A stretch of DNA of 64,000 bases, from positions 1,426,001-1,490,000 of the forward strand of contig NZ_LT605205.1 of assembly GCF_900095135.1 (NCBI RefSeq). The letters run 5' to 3'. The position numbers and the translations under genes were made by a program. Source of the stretch: Proteiniphilum saccharofermentans (GTDB lineage Bacteria; Bacteroidota; Bacteroidia; Bacteroidales; Dysgonomonadaceae). The notes below the pieces were generated by a model, which did not search any database, was not told the origin of the DNA, and saw nothing but the letters and a program-made list of their open reading frames with translations. Positions 27,227 to 36,141 of this stretch are shown in pieces (position 1 is the stretch's first letter; each line of letters begins with the position of its first letter).

Positions 27227-29101
27227 ATGGGAACTCAGGAATTATTTAACCAGATCATATCCAAGGTGGTTAGCCTTAATGGCCGTCAGAAGAAAATTTT
27301 CTATTTTTTCCTGAAAGCATTATCAACCGTTTGTTTTAAATGCAGAGGTTCTCTAAATTATAATTTTGCAAAAAAAAGTATCGTCCTTATCCTTGCTATT
27401 CCGTTTACAGGTTCTTTGTTTGCCCAAACCAATTGGTGCGATCCGCTGAAAGAAAATTATAATGTCATTCAAAATCAGGGGTGGACAAATGAAATAGGGA
27501 AGACATACCAACGGTTGCCTGACAGGGCCGAAGATGAGGTGAGAAAGCCGGTCTGGAATTTATCACAAAATTCCGCCGGATTGGCAATCCATTTTTATAC
27601 CAATGCGGAAAAAATTGAGATCCGGTATGGAGTAACAGGTAATTTAGCCATGTCTCATATGCCTGCGACAGGAGTATCCGGTGTGGATCTCTACGCAATT
27701 GACCCTGATGGGATATGGCGTTTGGCTACAGGCAAATACACTTTCAATGATACCATTACCTATAGTTATGAAATCCAAGCTCAAAATCAATTTCACAAGA
27801 GCGGATTTGAGTACCGGCTTTATCTTCCCCTGTACAATTCCGTAAAATGGATGGAGATAGGCGTTCCCGATTCGGCAGAATTTAAGTTTATTCCTACGCT
27901 TAAAGAAAAACCTATCATGGTGTATGGAACATCCATCGCGCAAGGCGGTTGTGCTTCACGGCCGGGAATGGGGTGGACAAATATTTTATCAAGAAAGCTT
28001 GATTATCCTGTAATTAATCTCGCATTTTCAGGAAACGGGCCATTGGAAAAGGAATTAGTCGACCTAATAGATGAAATTGACGCATCGCTGTATATTTACG
28101 ATTGTCTTCCCAATATGGGCTCTTTATCTTCGGAAGAGGTGGTGAAAAGAACTATTTATGGCGTAAGCAAGATAAGAGAAAAACATGATACGCCTATTCT
28201 GTTGGTCGATCATATCGGTTACAGGAATCAGGAAATGAATAACGCTTCCAAAGAGTCGGGAGACAGGATGAACAGCGCTTTGAAGTCGGCATATGATTCT
28301 CTTGTAAATCAGGGAGTGAAAAATATTTATCATTTGCGTAAAGATATGATTGATTTTCCTGAGGATGGATGTGTCGACAATATTCATCCTAATGACTTGG
28401 GAATGCAGGCATATGCCAATGCTTATGAGAAAATTATCAGGGAAATTCTGAATATGCCGGCCGGAGATTTTAAAATTACGAAACCTGTGAGTCAACGGAG
28501 AGAACCTCATATGTACGAATGGAAAGCGAGACATGAAAATATACTGCAATCTATTCAGTTAAAACATCCGAAAAGAGTGATTATAGGTAATTCCATTACG
28601 CATTACTGGGGAGGTACTACTGAACGTGAAAATGGAAGCCAAAGTTGGAAAAAACAGATGGATCCTGCCGGTTATCTTAATTTAGGATATGGTTGGGATA
28701 GAATTGAGAATGTGTTGTGGAGAGTGTATCACGGAGAACTCAGTGGTTATGACGCAGAAGAGGTGATCCTTATGATCGGAACGAATAATCTGGGATTAAA
28801 TACCGATGATGAAATTGTGAAAGGCCTGCGGTTTCTTTTAAGACAGATTAGAATCCGACAACCGAATGCTAAAATAAAAGTGATGGGATTGCTTCCAAGA
28901 CGAGGTTACGAAGATCATGTAAAAGCTATTAATAAACATATTACTAAAATGGTTTTACTCCATGATTATATTTATTTGGATGTGGGTGACCGGTTATTAT
29001 TAGAAAATGGGAAAATCGATGAAACATTGTTTTCAGATGGTTTGCACCCGAACGAAGAAGGTTATGCAAGGATAGTGGATGATATAATTATTTTCAGGTA
29101 A
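27227..29101 (+). CDS. Double SGNH-hydrolase with transposase-derived N-terminus
   Basis: Secreted esterase-like protein, 624 residues. Residues ~70-225 look like the SGNH_N beta-sandwich domain. The first SGNH hydrolase has YGTSIAQGG (serine block, ~235) and DNIHPNDLGM (histidine block, ~385). The second has GNSITHYWGG (~453), GTNN (~516) and DGLHPNEEGY (~603). The signal peptide KKSIVLILAIPFTGSLFAQ starts only at residue ~49 and has no start codon of its own. Residues 1-46 (MGTQELFNQIISKVVSLNGRQKK...RGSLNY) resemble the N-terminus of IS4-type transposases. The gene therefore seems to use a transposase promoter, leader and start codon. Whether the buried signal peptide still works is uncertain. 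Such enzymes often deacetylate polysaccharides. Confidence 0.82.
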   Translation: MGTQELFNQIISKVVSLNGRQKKIFYFFLKALSTVCFKCRGSLNYNFAKKSIVLILAIPFTGSLFAQTNWCDPLKENYNVIQNQGWTNEIGKTYQRLPDRAEDEVRKPVWNLSQNSAGLAIHFYTNAEKIEIRYGVTGNLAMSHMPATGVSGVDLYAIDPDGIWRLATGKYTFNDTITYSYEIQAQNQFHKSGFEYRLYLPLYNSVKWMEIGVPDSAEFKFIPTLKEKPIMVYGTSIAQGGCASRPGMGWTNILSRKLDYPVINLAFSGNGPLEKELVDLIDEIDASLYIYDCLPNMGSLSSEEVVKRTIYGVSKIREKHDTPILLVDHIGYRNQEMNNASKESGDRMNSALKSAYDSLVNQGVKNIYHLRKDMIDFPEDGCVDNIHPNDLGMQAYANAYEKIIREILNMPAGDFKITKPVSQRREPHMYEWKARHENILQSIQLKHPKRVIIGNSITHYWGGTTERENGSQSWKKQMDPAGYLNLGYGWDRIENVLWRVYHGELSGYDAEEVILMIGTNNLGLNTDDEIVKGLRFLLRQIRIRQPNAKIKVMGLLPRRGYEDHVKAINKHITKMVLLHDYIYLDVGDRLLLENGKIDETLFSDGLHPNEEGYARIVDDIIIFR

Positions 29102-29406
29102 GTTGTTCCTTGGTTATGGACGAATGGCATTCAGGATTCTATATTTTTGAAACCAATATTTTGCCCGTTTTCGCTAAAAAGAATATCTTTGAGGAAAAAT
29201 TATTGATTTGATAATTTGATGGTCCCGGTAAGTCGGGATAACTTGTCCCGACTTACCGGGAAGTAGTGATGATTTGTTGATTTATGAATGTATAATCCAA
29301 TCTTACTCAATCTTTTTCAATCTCATTCAATCTTTTTCAATCTCATTATGACTGTCTTTAAGTTCAATATTCTGAAAGATGACATATATCTAAATAAAAT
29401 AATTAT
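29102..29406. other. Intergenic region with perfect hairpin and TCAATCT array
   Basis: Contains CCCGGTAAGTCGGGA / TCCCGACTTACCGGG (29224-29260), a perfect 15-bp inverted repeat with loop TAACTTG and no T-tract on either side, then five to six TCAATCT-type words at 29297-29345. No gene seen. Confidence 0.75.
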
Positions 29407-30054
29407 ATGAGAACACTACAGGTGCCCAAGCAAAATGTTTCACAACTTGAAACGGTATTTGATAAGATAAAAATGCTCCACGAAGGAGGGGCAGAAGCTC
29501 CAATCGATCAGGTGAACTGGAAGGATGATTTCCCTAAAAGTCTGCCCGTAACAGTGCGGGTGGCGCATGATGGAGAAAAGCTTTACCTCTACTATACGGT
29601 GATCGGTGAAGCTGTCCGTGCAGCAAATACCGAAGATTTCGGATCGGTATGGGAAGATAGCTGCGTAGAGTTTTTCATGCAACGTGAAGGAGAAAACATA
29701 TATCGCAATTTCGAATGCAATGTATTGGGAGTGTTACTTTCCCGGCAGAATGAAAGAAAGGGGAAAGGTGAGAACCAGACGCCTGAAATGCCTACTATTT
29801 ACAGATATGGTACTGTTTGCCACAGATATGAAGGGAACCGGCAGGTGAGTGATTGGAACATGTATTTGGAGATACCCAAAAAAGCCCTGGGCTTTGATGC
29901 CCATGAATCGCTTTCGGGGCAAAAGATAAAGGCTAATTTCTATAAATGTGGTGATGAAACACCTGAACCACACTTCTTAAGTTGGAATCCCATCGATCTA
30001 CCCCAACCGAATTTCCATGCTCCCCAGTTCTTTGGGCTGTTGAACTTGGAATAA
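29407..30054 (+). CDS. CBM9-like carbohydrate-binding domain protein
   Basis: 215 residues, no signal peptide. It resembles the CBM9/DOMON-like beta-sandwich proteins widespread in Bacteroidota: VNWKDDFPKSLPVTVRVAHDGEKLYLYYTV, WEDSCVEFFM, FECNVLGVLL, and the C-terminal ANFYKCGDETPEPHFLSWNPIDLPQPNFHAPQFFG. The last block is a strong family mark. The binding partner is unknown and a cytoplasmic location is likely. It precedes a sugar-kinase-like gene by 103 nt in the same direction, which may reflect a common role in sugar handling. Confidence 0.8.
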   Translation: MRTLQVPKQNVSQLETVFDKIKMLHEGGAEAPIDQVNWKDDFPKSLPVTVRVAHDGEKLYLYYTVIGEAVRAANTEDFGSVWEDSCVEFFMQREGENIYRNFECNVLGVLLSRQNERKGKGENQTPEMPTIYRYGTVCHRYEGNRQVSDWNMYLEIPKKALGFDAHESLSGQKIKANFYKCGDETPEPHFLSWNPIDLPQPNFHAPQFFGLLNLE

Positions 30055-30157
30055 TAGAGAGGGATATCTTACGGTCAATGACTCAGTGTATTGCGTGGAT
30101 TAAGTGGCTGAAGGATAGGGATAAATATCTTGCAATTTAATAGAACTAAATATTATA

Positions 30158-31252
30158 ATGGACGAAATGAACAAACTGAAAGAGATTGTTTCTCAATTTA
30201 TCGGTGACGATATGAATGTGGAGGTAAATCCGCTTGGTAAAGGACATATCAATGACTCATACAAAGTGGTATCGGGTGATAAAGAGTATGTGTTGCAGCG
30301 GATCAACCACAATATTTTTAAAAATGTACATCAATTACAGAGCAATATCCAAAGGGTGACGGAACATATTCGTAAGAAACTGGAAGAACAAGGTGTCCCT
30401 GATGTGGATCGCCGTGTACTAACCTTGGTTCCCACACTGGATGGCGCGCTTTATTACCAGGATACCATAGGTGATTACTGGCGGGTAATGGATTTTATCA
30501 AAGAGAGTAAAAGTTACGATGAGATCAATCCCGAATTGGCATACCGTGCTGGAATGGCTTTTGGCGATTTTCAGAAAATGTTGGCAGACCTGCCGGGTGA
30601 ACCCTTGTTCGAGACCATTCCCAACTTCCATAATATGGAAGCTCGTTTAGAGACATTCCGTGAGGCTGTGAAAGCAAATAAGGCAGGTCGACTGGATAAA
30701 GTAGCCGGATTGGTAAAAGAGATTGAAGATCGTGCAGAGGAGATGTGCAAAGCGGAGAAATTACACCGTGAAGGTAAGTTGCCCAAGCGGATCAACCATT
30801 GCGATACCAAAGTGAATAATGTTCTCTTTGATAATGGCGACCAGGTACTCTGTGTGGTGGATCTGGATACCGTCATGCCGGGCTATGTGCTTTCAGATTT
30901 TGGTGATTTTATCCGCACAGGAGCCAATACGGGTGCCGAAGACGATAAAAATCTGGAAAATGTATCTGTCGATCTGGATATTTTTGAAGCTTATGCGAAA
31001 GGTTACCTGAAAAATGCAGTATCTTTCCTTACTGATGTGGAGATAAATAATCTGGCATTTGGAGCCAAACTGCTGACCTATATGCAGATGGTACGCTTCT
31101 TTACAGATTATATTGATGGGGATACATACTATAAGATCGCTTATCCGGAACATAATTTTATGCGGACCAAAGCGCAGTTCAAATTGTTGCAAAGCCTTGA
31201 GGAAAACTTTGAGAAAATGCAGCAGATTGTAAAAGAGGCGGCAAGGGGTTGA
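30158..31252 (+). CDS. Aminoglycoside-phosphotransferase-fold kinase, N-acetylhexosamine 1-kinase-like
   Basis: 364-residue cytoplasmic kinase of the APH/choline-kinase fold. Catalytic loop INHCDTKVNNVLFD has the aspartate and asparagine of the fold. The metal-binding aspartate is in VVDLDTVMPGYVLSDFGDF. N-terminal GKGHINDSYKVVSGDKEYVLQRIN is the nucleotide-binding strand pair. The HCDTKVNNVLFD form and overall length match anomeric kinases such as NahK that phosphorylate N-acetylhexosamines at C1. Substrate is inferred from this likeness only. Confidence 0.75.
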   Translation: MDEMNKLKEIVSQFIGDDMNVEVNPLGKGHINDSYKVVSGDKEYVLQRINHNIFKNVHQLQSNIQRVTEHIRKKLEEQGVPDVDRRVLTLVPTLDGALYYQDTIGDYWRVMDFIKESKSYDEINPELAYRAGMAFGDFQKMLADLPGEPLFETIPNFHNMEARLETFREAVKANKAGRLDKVAGLVKEIEDRAEEMCKAEKLHREGKLPKRINHCDTKVNNVLFDNGDQVLCVVDLDTVMPGYVLSDFGDFIRTGANTGAEDDKNLENVSVDLDIFEAYAKGYLKNAVSFLTDVEINNLAFGAKLLTYMQMVRFFTDYIDGDTYYKIAYPEHNFMRTKAQFKLLQSLEENFEKMQQIVKEAARG

Positions 31253-31552
31253 AATTCAAGATTTAAAATTCAAGATTTAAAATTTAGGATTCAAAATTGA
31301 GTCTACTTGAATAAGTCGAATTTAAGAGAATATGATGCCCTATAGATGCTTCTGGAAGGGGTGAAATTGAAAAAATATATTTTTTAAAGGGGACTCAAAA
31401 TTTAGGATTTGAGAACCAAGAACCAGGATTCAAGACATTGGTAATTAGTAATTAGTAATTGCTAATTGGTAATTAATAAATATATTAACCAAAAACAGGC
31501 GGTGTAAAGAAAAAATTACTATCTTTGCACCGCTTTATTTTGAGGAAAAAAC
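31253..31552. repeat. Spacer built of short repeated words
   Basis: Contains ATTCAAGATTTAAA repeats (31253-31298), AGAACCAAGAACCAGGATTC (31412-31431) and a TAATTAG/TGGTAAT run (31437-31478). It ends with the promoter box of the next gene. No gene seen. Confidence 0.75.
31520..31527 (+). promoter_or_regulatory. -7 box of the DUF177-rpmF operon
   Basis: TATCTTTG, 25 nt before the GTG start at 31553. Confidence 0.6.
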
Positions 31553-32125
31553 GTGGCAAAATTTAGTTTGTACAATATTTCCCTGAAAAATCTTTCTGAA
31601 GGAGTGCATACCTTTGAGTATGAATTGGATAGAAAGTTCTTCGACGCCATTGATGGAGACGAAGTACGGAAGGGTAATGTGAAGGTGACGGTCAAAGTAC
31701 GGAAAACGTCATCCACTTTCGAATGTGTTTTCGATCTTAAAGGAGTTGTCCAGGTGCCTTGTACACGGTGTCTGGATGATATGAATTTAGATGTGGATAC
31801 GCAGAGCCGGTTGATCGTGAAATTTGGTAAGGAATATTCTGAGGAAAGCGATGAGATAGTGATCATCCCCGAAGAGGAAGGAGAGATCAATATTGCCTGG
31901 TTCCTGTACGAATTTATTGCCCTGACCATACCTATAAAACATGTACATCCAACAGGAGAGTGTAACAGGGCGGTATCCTCCAAATTACGTAAACATCGGG
32001 CGGTCAGTGTAGACGATACCGATGATGATGACGGAGAGATTCCGGATGATGATTTTTCCGACGAAGAAGAATCCCAGGACAACGATCCCCGTTGGGATGC
32101 ACTCAAAGGATTGAATCTGGAATGA
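31553..32125 (+). CDS. DUF177 (YceD-like) protein
   Basis: 190-residue protein of the YceD/DUF177 family, whose genes are found next to rpmF across bacteria; a role in 23S rRNA accumulation has been described for members. Family features are VKVTVKVRKTSSTFECVFDLKGVVQVPCTRCLDD and, later, DPRWDALKGL. The region between (SVDDTDDDDGEIPDDDFSDEEE) is strongly acidic, as usual. It starts at GTG (VAKFSLYNISLKNLSEG); no suitable ATG is near. rpmF follows 140 nt downstream. Confidence 0.9.
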   Translation: MAKFSLYNISLKNLSEGVHTFEYELDRKFFDAIDGDEVRKGNVKVTVKVRKTSSTFECVFDLKGVVQVPCTRCLDDMNLDVDTQSRLIVKFGKEYSEESDEIVIIPEEEGEINIAWFLYEFIALTIPIKHVHPTGECNRAVSSKLRKHRAVSVDDTDDDDGEIPDDDFSDEEESQDNDPRWDALKGLNLE

Positions 32126-32265
32126 AACCGACATGTTTAAAATAATCATTAAACATCCGAAGGGAATGATTATTTTAAATATTAAAGGTTCCATACACCA
32201 AAATGTAAGAGTGAAATAATCGTATGAAAATTGAGTATATAAATAATTAAAAACCAAATATAGAA

Positions 32266-32451
32266 ATGGCACATCCAAAAAGAAGACAGTCTTCTGCGAG
32301 ACAAGGTAAAAGGAGAGCGCACGATCATGCCAAATTGCCTACAATGGCAATCTGCCCTAACTGTGGTGCATGGCACATTTATCATACCGTATGCGGTGAA
32401 TGTGGTTACTACAGAGGTAAACTGGCTATTGAAAAAGACGTAACGGCATAA
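32266..32451 (+). CDS. rpmF: 50S ribosomal protein L32
   Basis: 61-residue ribosomal protein with the L32 opening MAHPKRRQSSARQGKRRAHD and a four-cysteine zinc motif CPNCGAWHIYHTVCGECGYY. A hairpin terminator follows at 32477. Confidence 0.97.
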   Translation: MAHPKRRQSSARQGKRRAHDHAKLPTMAICPNCGAWHIYHTVCGECGYYRGKLAIEKDVTA

Positions 32452-32476
32452 TTATCCTTTAGTTTACAGAAATAGT

Positions 32477-32515
32477 AGACCCTGAAACGTCAATATTGCA
32501 TTTCAGGGTCTTTTT
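32477..32515 (+). terminator. Terminator or attenuator between rpmF and fabH
   Basis: AGACCCTGAAA and TTTCAGGGTCT form an 11-bp stem followed by TTTTT, only 21 nt before the fabH start. fabH has no room for a separate promoter after it, so partial read-through is implied. Confidence 0.8.
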
Positions 32516-32536
32516 CAATAATTATTTTTTACCACG

Positions 32537-33535
32537 ATGAGACAATTAAACGCCGTAATCACCGGAATCACAGCTAAAGTGCCGGATTACATCCTCACCA
32601 ATGAAGAGCTCGCTACCATGGTCGATACCTCTGATGACTGGATCATGACCCGGGTAGGGATAAAGGAGCGGCGGATTTTAAAAGGTGAACAGCAAGGGAT
32701 TTCGGTATTGGGTACCCCCGCAGTTAAAGAGTTATTGGAGAAAACAAATACGGCTCCCGGAGAGGTTGATGCAGTAATCTTCGCCACTTCCACTCCGGAT
32801 CATTTCTTTCCTTCAGCAGCCTCTATCGTGGCAGAGAACAACGGTATCAAAAATGCTTTCTGTTTCGATATGGAAGTGGCCTGTTCAGGATTTGTTTACG
32901 GATTGGAGATCTGCAATGGTCTCATCCAGACAGGTAAGTATAAAAAAATCATCCTGTTGGCCGGTGATAAAATGTCGTCCATTACCAATTATAAGGACCG
33001 TACCACATGTCCCCTTTTTGGTGACGCAGTAGGGGCGGTCATGATAGAACCTACCGAGGAGAATATAGGTATCATTGATGCCGAACTTCATTCGGATGGA
33101 GTGGGCTATCAGCCATTGCAGATGAAGGCCGGAGGCAGTAAATTCCCGGCGACACATGAGACGGTGGAAAATGCCGAACATACCGTACATCAGGACGGCA
33201 AAGTGGTATTTAAGCACGCAGTTTCACGTATGGCTGAGGTGTCATTGAATATTATGGAGCGCAATAATCTTTCCATCGACGATGTGAACTGGCTCGTTCC
33301 ACATCAAGCCAATATGCGTATTATTGATGCGACGATAGACCGTACCGGGCTGCCCCGTGAGAAAGTGATGATCAATATTGAGCGTTACGGAAATACCAGT
33401 GCCGGTACTATCCCGCTTTGTTTGTGGGAGTGGGAACCCAAACTGAAAAAGGGAGATAATATAATCCTGGTTGCTTTCGGAGCCGGTTTCTCCTGGGGTG
33501 GCGTTTATCTGAAGTGGGGATACGATGGGAAATGA
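32537..33535 (+). CDS. fabH: Beta-ketoacyl-ACP synthase III FabH
   Basis: Condenses acetyl-CoA (or a branched primer) with malonyl-ACP to start fatty-acid synthesis. The 332 residues include the active-site cysteine in [13 protein letters not shown] (~115), the histidine in [13 protein letters not shown] and the asparagine in [20 protein letters not shown] complete, normal-length enzyme, placed after rpmF as in many Bacteroidota. Confidence 0.96.
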   Translation: MRQLNAVITGITAKVPDYILTNEELATMVDTSDDWIMTRVGIKERRILKGEQQGISVLGTPAVKELLEKTNTAPGEVDAVIFATSTPDHFFPSAASIVAENNGIKNAFCFDMEVACSGFVYGLEICNGLIQTGKYKKIILLAGDKMSSITNYKDRTTCPLFGDAVGAVMIEPTEENIGIIDAELHSDGVGYQPLQMKAGGSKFPATHETVENAEHTVHQDGKVVFKHAVSRMAEVSLNIMERNNLSIDDVNWLVPHQANMRIIDATIDRTGLPREKVMINIERYGNTSAGTIPLCLWEWEPKLKKGDNIILVAFGAGFSWGGVYLKWGYDGK

Positions 33536-33571
33536 AAAATGAATAGTGAAAAGTGAAAAATTATACACTAT

Positions 33572-33597
33572 AACGCGCCGGCAACGGTGCGTTTTTT
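33572..33597 (+). terminator. Terminator after fabH
   Basis: AACGCGCCG and CGGTGCGTT (loop GCAA) followed by TTTTT; one bulged/mismatched position in the stem. Confidence 0.75.
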
Positions 33598-33640
33598 GTC
33601 TTTATTGAGAAATGATAGGGTAAAATCGTTCACTAGTTGT

Positions 33641-33648
33641 TATCTTTG
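33641..33648 (+). promoter_or_regulatory. -7 box of era
   Basis: TATCTTTG, 21 nt before the era start. Confidence 0.55.
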
Positions 33649-33669
33649 TCCTATTAACGGGTTATATAT

Positions 33670-34563
33670 ATGTCACAGAATAAACATCGTTCCGGTTTTG
33701 TCAATATAGTGGGTAATCCCAATGTAGGTAAATCCACACTGATGAACAGGTTGGTGGGAGAGAAGATATCGATTATCACATCAAAGTCACAGACCACGCG
33801 TCACCGTATTATCGGTATCGTGAACAAGCCCGAGTATCAGGTCGTCTATTCCGATACGCCGGGGGTACTACGTCCCAATTACAAGTTACAGGAATCGATG
33901 TTGAATTTCTCCTTGTCGGCACTGGATGATGCTGATGTGTTGCTCTATGTGACCGATGTGGTAGAGAAAATCGATAAAAATGACGAGTTTTTGGGTAAAG
34001 TGCAACGATTAAATTTGCCGATTCTCCTGCTGATCAATAAAATAGACCAGACTAATCAGGATGAGCTAGAGAAAATGGTTACGCAATGGAGAGAATTGTT
34101 GCCGCAGGCTGAGATCTATCCCATTTCGGCACTGAATAATTTTAGTATCGATGTGATACAGAATCGCATTCTGGAACTGTTACCGGAATCGCCACCCTAT
34201 TTTGAAAAGGATGCGCTTACTGATAAACCCGCACGCTTTTTTGTTACTGAAATTATCAGAGAGAAAGCGTTACTTATCTATCAGAAAGAGGTTCCCTATT
34301 CCATAGAAGTGGTCGTGGAGGAGTTTAAAGAAGAAAATGATATAATCAGGATAAGGGCGGTTGTGATGGTAGAGCGTGATTCTCAAAAAGGTATAGTGAT
34401 TGGACACAAAGGAGAATCATTGAAAAAACTGGGTACGATGGCACGAAAGGATATTGAACGGTTCTTTGAGAAAAAGGTCTTTTTGCAGCTTTATGTAAAA
34501 GTGGAAAAAGATTGGCGTAATCGAGATAATATGCTGAAAACTTTCGGGTATCGGGTGGATTAA
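33670..34563 (+). CDS. era: GTPase Era
   Basis: Ribosome-assembly GTPase that binds 16S rRNA. The 297 residues carry G1 [10 protein letters not shown]2-region [12 protein letters not shown]3 DTPG and G4 NKID, then a C-terminal KH domain with [25 protein letters not shown]. It is followed by der after a 61-nt spacer containing ATTACCA and TCTTGGTTCTTGG words. Confidence 0.96.
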   Translation: MSQNKHRSGFVNIVGNPNVGKSTLMNRLVGEKISIITSKSQTTRHRIIGIVNKPEYQVVYSDTPGVLRPNYKLQESMLNFSLSALDDADVLLYVTDVVEKIDKNDEFLGKVQRLNLPILLLINKIDQTNQDELEKMVTQWRELLPQAEIYPISALNNFSIDVIQNRILELLPESPPYFEKDALTDKPARFFVTEIIREKALLIYQKEVPYSIEVVVEEFKEENDIIRIRAVVMVERDSQKGIVIGHKGESLKKLGTMARKDIERFFEKKVFLQLYVKVEKDWRNRDNMLKTFGYRVD

Positions 34564-34571
34564 TGTGAATA

Positions 34572-34614
34572 ATTACCAATTACCAATTAGTCTTGGTTCT
34601 TGGCTCTTGATTCT
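34572..34614. repeat. Word-repeat spacer between era and der
   Basis: Two ATTACCA units (34572-34585) are followed by TCTTGGTTCTTGGCTCTTGA-type repeats. Both word families recur elsewhere (774-800; 31412-31478; 53801-53833). Confidence 0.75.
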
Positions 34615-34624
34615 AAAAAAAAAT

Positions 34625-35938
34625 ATGCAAAACTTAGTAGCGATAGTAGGAAGACCCAATGTGGGGAAATCGACCCTCTTTAATCGGTTGACACAGAGCC
34701 GTCAGGCTATTGTAACAGAAACCGCAGGTACCACGCGTGATCGGCAGTACGGAAAAGTGATCTGGGGCGGACAGGAATTTTCGCTGGTTGATACAGGTGG
34801 TTGGGTAGTCAATTCCGATGATATAATGGAAGATGAGATCAATAAACAGGTTCGCATAGCCATTGAAGAGGCGGATGTGATACTTTTTGTAGTAGATGTA
34901 ATGCATGGTCTGACCGATCTTGATGAAGGAGTGGCCCAGATGCTGCGTAAATCGGGTAAACCGGTAGTGGTAATATCCAATAAATCAGATAATTTTGAGT
35001 TGGGACACCAGTCTGCAGAATTCTATTCCCTGGGATTAGGTGATCCGTTTAGCATATCTGCAATCAATGGTTCGGGAACCGGCGACCTGTTGGATCACAT
35101 ACTCACATTGTTCACAAAAGATAACACCGAGGAGGAATTGGATGATGTACCTAAATTTGCCGTAGTAGGTCGACCTAATGCCGGAAAATCTTCCATGGTC
35201 AATGCTTTGGTCGGTGAAGACCGGAGCATTGTAACCGATATTGCCGGTACAACACGTGATGCCATCAATATGCGCTACAATAAATTTGGTATGGATTTCT
35301 ATCTGATCGATACGGCCGGTATCCGTAAAAAGGGAAAGGTGACAGAGGATCTGGAGTATTTCTCTGTGATCCGCTCTATCCGGATGATAGAGAATGCCGA
35401 TGTATGTATCCTGATGCTCGATGCTACACGTGGGATTGAAAGTCAGGATCTGAATATCTTCTCACTTATACAGAAGAACCGGAAAGGATTGGTTGTTTTT
35501 GTCAATAAATGGGACACGGTAGAAGAAAAGGACAATATTGTGATTAAGACTTTTGAAAATGCGATCCGTGAACGTCTGGCACCTTTTACCGATTTTCCGA
35601 TAATCTTTGGGTCTGCGCTCACTAAACAACGAATTCTCAAAGTGATGGATACCGCGAAAGAAGTATATCAGAATAAAAAACGTAAAGTACCTACCAGTAA
35701 GTTAAATGAAGTGATGTTACCGATTATTGAAAGGACACCACCTCCATCTAACAAGGGAAAGTTTATAAAGGTCAAATATATCACCCAATTAGCCAATACT
35801 CAAGTGCCTTCATTTGTTTTCTTCTGTAATCTGCCGCAATGGGTCAAAGAACCATATAAACGGTTTGTAGAAAACAGAATGCGCGAAAATTGGAATTTCT
35901 CAGGAACTCCGATAAATATTTTTTTCAGGGAAAAATAA
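34625..35938 (+). CDS. der: GTPase Der (EngA)
   Basis: Double-GTPase needed for 50S subunit assembly. I start at [17 protein letters not shown] (34625), because the upstream in-frame codons are the repeat spacer. First GTPase: [17 protein letters not shown]. Second: GRPNAGKSS (~residue 183), DTAG, NKWD. A KH-like C-terminal domain ends [14 protein letters not shown]. 437 residues, normal length. Confidence 0.96.
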   Translation: MQNLVAIVGRPNVGKSTLFNRLTQSRQAIVTETAGTTRDRQYGKVIWGGQEFSLVDTGGWVVNSDDIMEDEINKQVRIAIEEADVILFVVDVMHGLTDLDEGVAQMLRKSGKPVVVISNKSDNFELGHQSAEFYSLGLGDPFSISAINGSGTGDLLDHILTLFTKDNTEEELDDVPKFAVVGRPNAGKSSMVNALVGEDRSIVTDIAGTTRDAINMRYNKFGMDFYLIDTAGIRKKGKVTEDLEYFSVIRSIRMIENADVCILMLDATRGIESQDLNIFSLIQKNRKGLVVFVNKWDTVEEKDNIVIKTFENAIRERLAPFTDFPIIFGSALTKQRILKVMDTAKEVYQNKKRKVPTSKLNEVMLPIIERTPPPSNKGKFIKVKYITQLANTQVPSFVFFCNLPQWVKEPYKRFVENRMRENWNFSGTPINIFFREK

Positions 35939-36029
35939 TAAAAGTGAGAAAATGGGACAGTGGGAAAGTGAATAATGAAAAAAATGAACTAATCGTATGA
36001 AATCACAAAAATATTGCGTTAATTTGTAT

Positions 36030-36037
36030 TATCTTTG
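36030..36037 (+). promoter_or_regulatory. -7 box of the DUF349 gene
   Basis: TATCTTTG, giving a leader of about 100 nt before the ATG at 36142. Confidence 0.5.
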
Positions 36038-36141
36038 CAAAGGTAGGCGAATGATAAAAACTGCTATCTTGTTTTAAAAAGGATAAAAATCGAAACGCAA
36101 CACATAGGCATTAAAAGCCTGAATAAACTAAGGGACTACTG

